NCBI GenBank assembly: GCA_040954595.2
Contig: CM082596.2
Coordinates: 6,448,001 to 6,512,000 of the forward strand
Length of the DNA: 64,000 nucleotides
Reading direction: 5' to 3'
Source: Balanoglossus misakiensis
Taxonomy: Eukaryota > Hemichordata
Shown here one piece after another: positions 38,001 through 49,800 of this stretch. The notes under the pieces were generated by a model, which saw only the letters and a list, made by a program, of their open reading frames with translations, ran no database searches and was not told where the DNA came from. The position numbers were made by a program, and so were the translations under genes. Numbering within the stretch: position 1 is the stretch's first letter; the number at the start of each line of letters is the position of its first letter.

Positions 38001-40690
38001 CCTGGGTGGGCTGGAGATCTGCGAGAAAATTAAGAACAAACCGTCTAAAATGGCAATCCCAACCGTGGATGTTATTAAAAGCAAATTCGTGTTTTATTCC
38101 ATATTATGCTTTCATATCCAGTACCCCGCTTGTCAAATAATTCGGCATGTGTACTGACCGTCGTTGGCTCAATTCAATTCTGACAATTTTCAACGATATC
38201 AATGCATGACCGTGACAAGGCTAAACACTTGAGTGTTTCGTCATTCTTTTTGGATAAAAAGAAAGAAATCCTGAAAAAAATAGCCAAAAGTTACAGCTAA
38301 TGGAGCAACATTGACCAAATTTTCACACTCAGGGAACTGTGTTCATCAGTCATTAAACGATATAGGAGGGATTGGTACATTTGATAATCACGTGGATATT
38401 TTTTCCCGATTTCATTGCTGTTTCTGCGACGGTCTGCTGTAACAAAGGTTACTTGTCAATGAGAGGACAAATGACGCGGGATTTACCTATGTCCAAATTT
38501 GGACAACTCTTGTTTCCTATCATGTCCCCAAATTCTTGGCAGACGACATTGTTGTCGGTCACGGTCTCCGTGTAGGGAGCGTTCGGCCCCTTCACTACTT
38601 TCAGACAGACGCTCTGGTAGGCCCGGCACAAGTTGGTGTCTGCGGGCAGAGTGCACGTGGCCACGGCGCCGTTGGTGTCCAGGGAGTCGCCGTACGCCAG
38701 GCCCGACTTCAGGTTAGTGGTGACCCCCAGATCCATTTCACAGGGATAGGTCATCGTGGCCTTGTCGAGGTCGTCGCGGTGGTTACTCAGGTGAACTTCA
38801 AAGTCGTAGTTGTCTGGGCCGTTGGATGCTGAGATGGCGTCATCGCCAAGGTTGACAATGAAAGCGTCGACAGTGATGGTATTGTCAGCACCAATATCGT
38901 ATATGGTAGTTTCCCAATCACGAACTTCGAATGACTGGATCTGTAAGTCTGCAATTAAAACAAGTACATGTACATGTACTCGAACTTAATACGTGGAATC
39001 TAGTCTGCACTCGCGTACGAAATGTTTGTTTGCTTGTTTTACCTGAGTGTACAGTAACTGTAGCTCTTATTCAAGAGCGAAACGATGTGTTTAAAAGTTT
39101 GGTTACTGACGAAATAAAACTAGGAGTAAAGATTTCATATAGATTGATTTGACTTTTGACTGTTTGGTGAAACGATGTTAGTTGTATTTCTCTTACCTAT
39201 CCCGTCTATTGGACATCCGTATATCACACCAGCCTTTCCGTCAGCAACGCTGCCAAACTCAAAACAGTAGTCGTTGTTGTCCTCGTCGTAATCAGTGTAG
39301 TTGCCGACATCCTTCGTTATGACCACGCACATGTGGGTGATCTGTGAGCATATGGCGTTGTCCGTGGGCAGCAGAATGTCCGCGTTGAATGTCGCCAGTG
39401 TCATGTTTGTATCCGGGGCCACGTCGTCGGTGTAGCGTTGGGTGAGGGCTCCTTGCAGCACTGTGACCGTGGCGGTCTCGAACTGGCCGCTGTTTGTGAG
39501 GTAGACCTCCGGTTTGAGGGCGAAGTTGCCGGCGCTTTGGACGTCCAACGTGATGCCGCCGTTGTTCTGGATGGTGCTTTGAAAAGTGACAGTTTCAGCG
39601 GTGCCAGCGAGGTAGGTGATGTCGGCCGGAGCGGTGACGAGAGATTTCGTATTTTCAATATCTGTCAAGAAAGTAATCAAACGTCATTCTGGGAGAACTG
39701 CGGCTCGGGCATCATCAATATTATGGTCAGAGATCACCAGCCCAAGTGCAGGCCAAAGATCATGATATTGCCCTCGCTAACATGTGTTATTATTTAAATG
39801 TTGACCAATCGATACACTCGACAGATATCTCGTCAGAAGAAATTGAACGTTAAGTAACGTGGCCGCGGCTTACCTATATAACACTTGAATATTCCTATAT
39901 TGTCATTTTCAAAATTTACAGGCAGGGGCAAGGCGAATTTTGCGCAGTATATGTTGTTGTTCAAATCGGGGTCGGTGAAACCATCCTTAACCAAGACGGC
40001 CTCAACGCAGAAGTAATCCACCTGTTCGCAGGAATCCGACGGGATCTCAATGTTCACTTCGTCCAGGGTGAACCCACGGGAATGACCCACGAACACTTCT
40101 TTCCGGAGTTCACCCTCGATCAACGAGTCGAGGCCCAGGAACCCCAGTGACAGTGCGAATCTTGCGTCTGCCTCTCTTTTGTCGGGGTCCGAGGACAGGT
40201 AAGCTTTGATATTAAAGTTGAGGTCGGTTCCGTTTGCTGCAGTGATGTCGTCCGGTCCGTTGTTATGGTAATTAATGACGGGTTTGAGTTCACTGGGCTC
40301 ATCCAATGGTATGATTTCATTTATGGCGTTCACTCGCACAAACACCATTCTAACATCTGTAAGACAATGATATACATAAGTTTTGCTCACTAAAAACCAA
40401 ACACAAGCCATTCATTGACACAAGCTTAGCAACCGTCCCCATTTGTCCCGTATTCTATCACTTTATATCAGTATTGTTTTTTCGTGCCCTGGCTACAGAT
40501 GTTTCATTCTACTCTCCATCCCCTCCCTCAACCCCGTATGTCTGTCTGTCTGCCTGTCTCCCCCCTCTCTCTCTCTCTCACACATACACGCACACAAATT
40601 TCAGGAATTACCTGCTTCTTCTGCGTGGCAAAGTAGATTACAACTCACACAGAGAAGAAAGAGGACCCGTAGTTTGGTCTTACGCTCCAT
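35033..40690 (-). CDS. Seven-domain single-pass membrane protein of unrecognised family (copy 2)
   Basis: Same architecture as the neighbour at 25671-30900. Exons: 40612-40690, 39874-40356, 39197-39661, 38487-38948, 37572-38018, 36856-37314, 36033-36494, 35373-35798, 35033-35160; 3411 nt, 1136 aa. The first exon is 79 nt in both genes and encodes a signal peptide (MERKTKLRVLFLLCVSCNLL). Seven phase 1-1 exons each encode one repeat of 142-161 aa with the same cysteine pattern; domain n is more like domain n of the other gene than its own neighbours (for instance third domains: QSFEVRD...YDI...TITVD in both). The last exon gives a short acidic-basic stalk, one membrane helix (YTIIIIVVVIVAVLIGVTVAL) and CNGCKK. 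The seventh domain is about ten residues shorter than in copy 1. A tandem duplicate of a whole gene. Confidence 0.82.
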
Positions 40691-40765
40691 TCTGAAGTAT
40701 AAAAACAAAGGTGTTGTGTTATTTTTTTAATTTTACCATAATGAAATTACGCAGACAATGCTGAT

Positions 40766-40836
40766 ATCACATCACATCACATCACATCACATCACATCAC
40801 ATTACATCATATCACATCACATTACATCATATCATC
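40766..40836. repeat. (ATCAC)n-like microsatellite
   Basis: CACAT/ATCAC pentanucleotide units, degenerating into ATTACATCAT units, about 75 bases upstream (minus strand) of the first exon of seven-domain gene copy 2, thus in its promoter or 5' UTR. Confidence 0.9.
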
Positions 40837-43800
40837 AAAAAGCGCCCTGTGGTTTGACTTATAGAGCGAATAATGGCCAACATAATAGAATGTGAGACGC
40901 GACAATGTAATGTCCGGAATAGGGTGGGAACAAACCATAAACAAACTAAACGACGACCATTGAAAGTGAGTGCCAGTCGTTTTAAATTTGCATGCAAATG
41001 GCATGGGCTTAGGTGAACCACGCGGCAAAGGCGAGTCGATGGAGTGCGGTGAATGTGTTCAGACGAGACGGGCACTCTTACTTTGCACGACAACTCCCTG
41101 CTACATTTACCTGTAACTCAGCGTTGTATATATTTTATGCGTTACTGATATGACTTCATTAAATTCTAGTCAAATTTGTTGAATTTCATGCACATCTTTC
41201 GAATGTCAAAATCAACTTAAAGTAGGAAACAAAACCAATTAATGATTTATTAAATTTGCAATTTGATTGGCCCGCTTGGGGTACTTGTGGTTTTTTCGCT
41301 TTCCCTGCCTTTAGCGGTTCATAAGGTGTGTCTGACAGCCCCGGAGTTCATGTAGTCTACTCAGGTTCAAGGGTCATAGAAAGTGAGTCGAGGTCTATGT
41401 ATACAACGCCCGTTATTACTGAGACTGTCGTGGCGTGGCTTCGTAACAAAAGCCCCGTGTTTGTAAAGCCTCAAAAGAGATGAGCAATTCTCTATTGAGC
41501 GCTGGCAAGACCGCCCCTGATCCCGAATGGCGCGAATTTGCTTGTGAACCCCCCCCCCCCCCACCCAACACAGTCTTCAGTGAAATACCCAGAGGCTGTG
41601 TACGGACAAGCATGACCGCATCGTAAAAAAAGTAAAAAAAATCACCCTGACCAATCGATAGACTGGTCGGGATTTAGAGTCACAGCGATACTAAAGACTA
41701 TTGAGGGGGCAATCTGCGCAGAAAAAAAAAGTTTATCGTGAAAGACACATTCACAAGAGAATGGTCTCGTCACTTACAATTACTTGTCCGCGTTTCTCAG
41801 TGACGACAGCTCGCTGATTATTAAAAAATCGTGATATAAGAAGAATTGTATGGAGTGTGACCTGACCAGACCCACACAACAAAACAAAATTTGCATGTCA
41901 TCTTTCTGTTTCACCTATTTGTACCTTCGAAACAAGGCGTCTTAACTGAGCTTCCCCTCAGTGCGAATTAGGGCAGGGTAGGTCATCTCCACAATGTTTT
42001 GACCTTATATACTTTCAGGTGAGGCGCGACCTTGAATATCATTATAGCTGAAAGCAGCACTTGCCATTTACGATTTGGTGGGTGACCGGCCTTTGTTTGC
42101 GTTATTGGGCCCGCCTGGGATGGCAAGTCTGTCGAGGACGATACACCAGTGACTACACCTTCTATTTATGTTTTTTAAACAAAGAAACTACGGAATAGCT
42201 CAAAGCAAACTTGTTGATATTTCAGAGACAATGAAAGTGTTGTCTCGTGTTGTTGTCTGTTTATCCAGAATCTGGATGACATATTTCACTAACTCAAACG
42301 CCAGAGCACAAGGGACTCTCAATTCAACGGAGAAAAAAAACTATTTTAGAGGGTTGTTGGATTGATGTGTCATATTAAAACTACAGTGTGGCAGTTGTCA
42401 TAATACTTGGGCGAAAATTTGTGCAAGATCCCGATTTCACATAATCTGTATGTCAGGTCGAATTTACACACTTTGGCAATACATTGAAAGTCAGAGAATA
42501 CTACAGGTGCTTGGACCACACAATCTCAGTCTTCAAGGGATTGTCGTTGTGTGGTGAGACAAGTTATGTTCGGCCTACAATTCCCGTTTATATCGGGTTC
42601 TTTCTATACGCCAAGTGATTTCGACATTTTCTCACGTCGGTTTTCACTCTGAAAAATGCAAACACAAAAGCACTGCTTCGCAAAAGTGTACACCGAGTGT
42701 TGTAAGTTAGCCAACCGTAGTGTTTGACCTCATAGCACAACGTGACTGGTAAACTCAAAAACATGCGTAACTAGTCGTGGAATTACTGAATTCTGGTGCC
42801 CGCAGTGAAACTTTTGGCATGTCAGGCTCGTTAACCTGGTGTCAGTCGTCCACCTTGGAGGAGTTGGTCTGTAAAGGTCGGTGTACAATGAAATGATTTG
42901 GGTGGGGTCCGGACAGTCTATATGTTTATCAAGGTTTACCCCACCCGTGTATTAAAACGCCTTGTTCTAGAATTTGTCAAACGCCTTGTGTGTGTTTTTT
43001 TTCACGTTTGAGAGGGGACCGTCACAGTTCATTCGTAAATTGCGTCAGAAATGGCCGACCCCTGTTTGGTTTATTACGCCAGAATCGAATGCGAGCGTGC
43101 AAGTCGCGCACGGGACGTGTCCCGTTGCCATGGTTAACTTCAAAGCTTGCGGCAGCCATTCGTGGACGTTTTTCGGTGTCAGAACGTTGTCGTTGGACGT
43201 GTATTCAAACGTTTGATGAACCTCGGGTCAGCGGACAACATTTGCAGCTTTAGCGCGCCCATCCGCACACCGGCCATTGTACACAGCGCGTGCGAAGAGA
43301 CGGTTCTCCGGTTCGTTCCCGCAAGACAATCAAGTTTTGGCCGACAGAGTTTAGAAGTACCCGCAGTTTCGCGTACGATTCTACGACGGGATACCATGAG
43401 CCAGATTTTCCCAATACGGGTCCGTTCAGATAATTGCCGTGTCATTTCTACGGTAACAGCAAACAAAAGCTTCTAAAACGGAATCCGGTCAACGGTGACC
43501 TTAATCGACCAGAGACTTTCCCATCCGATCTTCAGTTCATTTCCCCCACCCCCACCCCCAGAGAGCTAAAATGTCAAACGTTGACAATCATAACATACCA
43601 CACGAGCTAACTTACCTCGCAAAGTTGAAGATCTGTACTCGTTGACTCTTTCTACGGGCACCTCTGGTGTGCTTTCTCACAGTCCCAAATCCCAAAGTTG
43701 ATGACTTCGGTTCTAACTTTTCTCTCGCCTGTCGGTGTTTTGTCAATAGAGGGGGTACTGTTAAGACAAATACCAATGCAGGGAAAACTACTGGTGGCGA

Positions 43801-44395
43801 AAGATGAGTGTCCTTCACGTACCAAAACGCTGACACCAGTGACAAAGCATACGATTTCTTTCGTTCAGCACAACCAGGCCAAGTCATACCCCTCTTATTT
43901 AAATAGCGCCGCCAGTGGCAAGACATATGATGTTAATAAAGTTGCGTTCGTGCTTTTCCTGTGACAGCAACACCGCCCTCTTCTGTTTCCATGAGGCTGC
44001 TTTAAATCCAACTGGCCTCCGGGTAAACACAGGCCTCCGCGTGGCTGCGTACTGCGGGTACGTCCGGGCAAGGACGCGCACTGAAGTCAGGCCTGGTCAC
44101 ATGATCACGCTAACCGTATTTCTGTTGATAATCAGATTATTCTCCCGTTTGTGCGTGTACTGTCCTAAAACGAGGTGGTTAACCGCGGTCACCCCCACCC
44201 GCTGTTTGACCCATGGACTTGCGAAAAGAGTATCATGTGCCGATTCGAGCTGTGTCACATCCACAAGCGCCCCTGCAATCTACGATTTCGGGAGTTGCTC
44301 AGTGCGCCTGCTGTACATGATTGCTTTTAGCCATGCCTACTATTTACAGGGCCCAAAAGTCCCCTATCTCTGTGTGTGCATTTGTCTGCCTCCCT

Positions 44396-44411
44396 TGTCT
44401 CTGTCTCTCTG

Positions 44412-44466
<55 letters not shown>

Positions 44467-44474
44467 CGCTCGCC
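44396..44474. repeat. (CTCTGT)n/(CT)n tract ending in CTCG units
   Basis: Simple repeat of pyrimidines, about 80 bases, in the gene-free region. Confidence 0.95.
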
Positions 44475-46872
44475 AATAAACCATGTAAACTGAGAAACCC
44501 GCAGCCATGCCAACTGATATTTCACGGTCTGAGCCTGCAGCCATCCTGCTTTAAGCCGACAGACTCGGGAAGCGGCGGCATTGTGCGCTGCCCAGGAAAA
44601 TCCTCGGCCCGTATTCTTGTCCGGTGAAGTCATACTTTCCCAGTGGGCTAGCTCAGCCTGAGGTTCTCTCGCCCCCGCTCTCGCCGTGAAAGTGTGAAGT
44701 AGGCCGGGTGGTGTTGAGATTAGGATGCGGACGGACCAGCCGGGTCTGGGAGTAGATCAGGGGCGCGGCTGAGTCTAATGGCCCGGCTCGGTCGGGGCGA
44801 AGTGTGACGCGCCAGTCAGGGAAATTTTACTTGCTGTAAACCAAAGTTTTGTGAATACTTGGATTGCAATCTGACTGTGGAGTTGATTTTCTGAAGGTAT
44901 TTTCGTTCTCACTTCTTACCCATGCAGACAAAACTGAACTGAACGTGAAAGCAGACCCACTGGTTTGGGCGACGCGTATACGCGCACGGATTGCTACGAG
45001 AGCAGTAGCAATCCCCCCCCCCCACCCCCAGACGCGCGCTCCCCAGGCTGGAAACAGATAATTCATGTAGACGATAATAACAACTCGCCGCCGCTCTAGT
45101 TCGAGACCGTTGCCTATCTACGGTCAGGCGCGGTGGCATGCCGGTTATCACAGAAGAAAAGTACACCGGCGGTTCACCTCGTTCGTGCGCATTCCAGCGA
45201 GAGGTCAGACCTTGCCCTACATGAGCCGGTGAAGGTACCCTGGCAGAGAGTGCATGCGCGCGCCAACGGTAGCACACGCGACCCAATTGGGGACAGTGAA
45301 ACCCATTTCTTTGGCAGTTCTGTTGTTGACGTGGCCACATTTTGGGGGGATTCTGTTCACCGCCCGAAGGTCAACGCGCAGACTAGTACTAGTCGCCGAT
45401 GGCCTTCACCTTCACCTTCGCCTTCGCCTTCACGCGAATGCAGAACATTGACCGAGTTGTTTACCGTTTGTACAAGGAAACAGTCTCTCCTACTGTGTAA
45501 ACTTCGGGGGTATTACCTGAGCACAGTCCCTCGGCAGAATTTCTATAGGGCCATGGTGACAGTTTCTTTTTGTGGAGATTGTCTGTCGATAGTTAAAATC
45601 GAATCCTATGCTGGTCATGATCAGACAAGCACGCATGTAAACGCGCGTCGCGAAAGTGTAGCGCAAATCTTGGCTTTCATACGGCCGCAGACAATCGAAA
45701 TCGTGTATTGTGTTTATTCTCGTATTATTACAAAAACCAGTGCCTGTATTTTTTTGATAATTTGGTCGGCTCTTCGGCCATATGTCGACCGTATCGACCA
45801 CACCGGCGCATTTGACACCGCGCTCTCTAAACCAAATCTGTCCCTTGTAAACCAACCACTCCCCCCCCCGTCCGTCCATACACACTGAAGTAGGTTAATT
45901 GCCGAGCCACAGAATTTCATTCGCAAAGCACTCTGGGAATACAATTAGGCGTTTGTCATGAACAAGTCCGCAGCAGCACTCAATACTCTCGCAGTTTTGC
46001 ACGAACGACTCGATTTTTTTTTTGTATTTTGCATATTTGAAGACAGTCCACATTTATACTACCCATGGTTTGGTTGCGTGTAATTTGCTAACTACAGGGC
46101 GCGATTCTTTTGAAGTTTCTACACATATGGTCGTTCTGCTTTCAATACACTCTCCGCTCATTCACTTCAACCTTTATGAATTCTCGAAAGAAAGGCTTAC
46201 AAACCCTTTTTGTTGCAAATTACAAACTTCGAAAGTACGTTGCTGGTAAAGACTATCTTTGTGGCGTCAGCGGATTTTTATCCCGAGTGGTTCAGCGAGT
46301 TCGGAATGAGGTAAAACCTAAAAATAGATGAGCGGGTGATGTCCCACAGCGGACGTCGACGTACCCATGCCAGTATCGGAAAATATATAGTGTTTTTCCA
46401 TTAGTTCCCCGTGCACTGGTTATTGTTCGTGTTATTTGGAGCAGTTAGACCATGAACTCGCTGCATCGCCACGGTAGCATTGACAAACAACTGGGTGGTT
46501 TTTTTTATTGTGCCCGGGCGCACACAAACACAAACAAGGAGAGAAAATCGCCCGTGTCGTTACGCGGGAGACATCAGTCTTTGTCGTATTCTCTTCCCCA
46601 AATTGCGCCACCCTCCTCAATTTGTGTGTGCATTAAATGCAGCAATCGTACCACCGACCAGATAATGACCCAGATCTCATGCGCTTGCTCGCGCTTCTAG
46701 GGGCCCTAACGCCCACCCGCGCTTACACCTATGGGACTGATAGTATTCAGACTACACACAAGAGCGCAGGCTCAAGGAGCGACTTGGCCGTAGCTGTACT
46801 GTACCGCTGCGCATAATTCCAACCAGCGAACCCGCATAGAGTGGAACTGGCAGAAGCAGAAACCCCCCGAAA

Positions 46873-49800
46873 ATGTCGCGTCTCTACTTCCTGGCCAACG
46901 GCGGTCTCTCAGTCTTCTGGCCGATCAGCAACGAGGTTCTCGCGATAACGGTCGCCGTCGCTTTAGGCTGTTTGTCGGTTCTTCTCTATAAGGCTGTGTT
47001 CCCGGCCCGGCCGGCCGGGTTTCCGCCGGGGCCCGACGGTTTGCCGATCGTGGGATGCGTGTTCGACATTCTGCTGAACAATCCGTTCGCTGCTTTCAAG
47101 CGCTATGCCAAAGAGTACGGAGACGTGTTTAGCGTTAAGGTGAGAAAGCGTGGAAATTTTGCCAACTTGTCGACACGGCACATTTTTTTTTCTCAGTCCC
47201 CTGTCCACCGAAGCCTTCAGGTTGATAACAACAACTCTATGCATTCAAAAGATATTCCGTGAGGCAACTTGACTGTCAGTCCAAAATAAAACTTACTCCT
47301 TTCAGTACCACCGAGTAACACGGTTCATGAAGCCACGTAAGATTTTATTAATATTAGAAAACAAAAAAAACACACGGTAGGCCTATATATCGCAATTGGT
47401 TTCACGAACCTCGCGTGCCTGAATGGATGATTAAAAAACCAAACATGGTCATGATCGGAAGCCAGCCCCTTCAATCGGTCAACTTAACCCAGAAAATTCA
47501 GTTAGTCGAACTGAGCGTGTGCTACTTAGATAAACATTGCATATGGCAAGGACTTTTTTCGGTCACTTCGCTGCGCCGTACACACTGTTACGGACTCTAC
47601 ATGATTCCGCCAATTACATTAGCTGCTGTTTTCCAAAATCTTGTTAATCATTACCGAAAAAACTCAACCTACAAATAGTATTTGCATATCCGCCATGATG
47701 AAAGTGCAGAGAATGGTTGAACAGCTTTTTCTAACCTTACAAATGCATAATAGAGCAATTGGCTGTATTTTTAATAGATATATTAAGTGTTTTTGGTATG
47801 CGTAGTAATTGCAGTTTCTTTTTTCTCTCCCTACAACTTGCTAAACACATGTATTCTGCATTTCAGCATAGTCTGTTCATGTGTAAATATCGGTCGTTCT
47901 GAACTTGAACTCAGCTTTGAAAATTTCACATATGGCGTGTGTGAAGTTGATAAGCCAAATACAGTACCGGGTATATCATCGTGACTCGAACAAGAAACTG
48001 CAGTACATGTACACACACAAAAAATGATTTAACGTCAAACGGGTAGGACGTACATGCATATGTAAATGCCAGCATGCTTTCTTGGCACTCCAAAGGTGCC
48101 CACTCGTTTTACAGCCATGTAGCTGTAACCCTTTTAACGGGGCTATATTTTATATAGTACCTGTGACAGTGTCGTATCATGCAGCTGCAGCGTGTCTTGA
48201 CGTCCCCCCCCCCCCCCGGCGGCCACCATGACCGTCACCAGAGGATCCCTCGTCCCTGCAAGGGCAACGCGACTATATCAGTATGCCAAATATCATGGAT
48301 CTGAAGGGACGTTGTCCTGGTATCGGGGCAGTCGGCGTCCATGTTGGCCACCATGGCGGGCTTTGATCAAGCCGATGCATCCGATATCGATAAATAATCG
48401 AATGGAAGAAAACAGCTGCCCTGTGAATCGGGGGTTTGGTGGCTGGGGCGTTTTTGAATGCTGGAATTCTTGCGGCTGACGACGTTTACTGTGCTCAGCA
48501 CGTACGCATCTTCGTAAATCACCCCGCCGAAGGTTAGCGTCCCGGCGCTTCAAGGAAAGTGAAGAAAGCCGCTCACCACATGCCCGGCCAACAATCATTC
48601 GTTCTACGTGTGAATTCAAAAAGTGGAAACTCTGTCAATATTTCTATAGGGCATGTGCACTCTGGTGCTACCGTGCAGGATGTTTGTGGCCGGACCGCAC
48701 GTCAAGATGCTTTCGCGATACTATCATTGAAAACACCTTCAGATACTTAAGTTAATTTAACACTGTCATCAGCTACAGGTCACCATTGATCATATTCCAT
48801 ACAATGGCTAAATGCTATGCGCAGAAGTTGAGGAAACAATGACGATTAGTTTTTTTTCAGAAGTGTTAACATACAAAAGTGGTGAAATTCATAAGGGCAA
48901 ACATATTTATGTATTGACGATTTCTGCTTCGTAATATCTATGAAACCTTGCTATGTTTCTTTTCTGTGTTTAACAGCTGGGACCGATGTACATGGTGATA
49001 TGTCATGGAATTCGAGCAAACAGAGAGGCGCTGCTTTCAAAAGGTGATGATTTTGCAGGGCGACCGGACATTTTTGTAAAATCATTCGGAGCCGGGGGAA
49101 GAGGTAAATATGTTGTTTTTAAATACTTTTCGTTGTTACCTGGTATACGTTTCGAACAGTTGTGCCGCTTGGGCCTGGCGGAATCACGCCAGGCCACTTA
49201 CAAAGGCAACAACGTCAAAACGCGTAGCCCACGCGAGCTAAAAGTATGTTGATTATTTTCGTGGTCGCAACGTCGAGGTTCAAAGACTTTGGGCGGGACA
49301 ACGTCAAGGCCCGTAAAGTACTTTACCCCAGTTCGCATGTGTGACTATTGATGCCTTCTGGGAATTGCCCGTGTACTTGTACAGGGGTCATTTTCGGGTT
49401 TACGCGACCCCTGTTTTCGTTCTCGCGCACGCCTCCCCATATTTTCCACATCACTGCAGGAGAGGCGGTGGATTGTCTTCGCCTCTTTCAAGCAACACTG
49501 GCCTTGTCCGCCGAGAGTTGCAGAAATTATCGTTCACCGGTTTAAGCTGTGGAGCTGTCGTGTGTATATTTGAGTGTCTCTTGCAATTGCGTGGGCTCAT
49601 AACAGAACTTTGTCAGTTCGGCGCAGATCGTGACTTGCACATCCTGGCCTACTGTTTATCTAATGCTTGTTGGTTGCTACTAGCAACAAAGAAACGGGGT
49701 TCACAAAGGAGTTAACAGCGAACCATTCTTTATGATATGAAGCCCGACATTAGCAAGATAATGTACATGTATGATTTTCCTTGTGCTTGCCACGGTCACG

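Larger units (their letters stand above)
40691..46872. other. Long gene-free region between divergent genes
   Basis: No coding exon I can support over about 6 kb. It separates the start of seven-domain gene copy 2 (-) from the start of the first P450 gene (+), so it includes both promoters. It contains poly-C runs near 41550, 45016 and 45862 and a CT-rich tract at 44396-44474. Longer open frames (43.9-44.5 and 45.1-45.9 kb) have no family features and are composition-driven. Confidence 0.45.

Noticed and set aside
45133-45888. Open frame of 251 codons on the + strand
   Set aside because: No domain, low-complexity His/Ser/Pro stretch, no splice support, and no start context; composition-driven.
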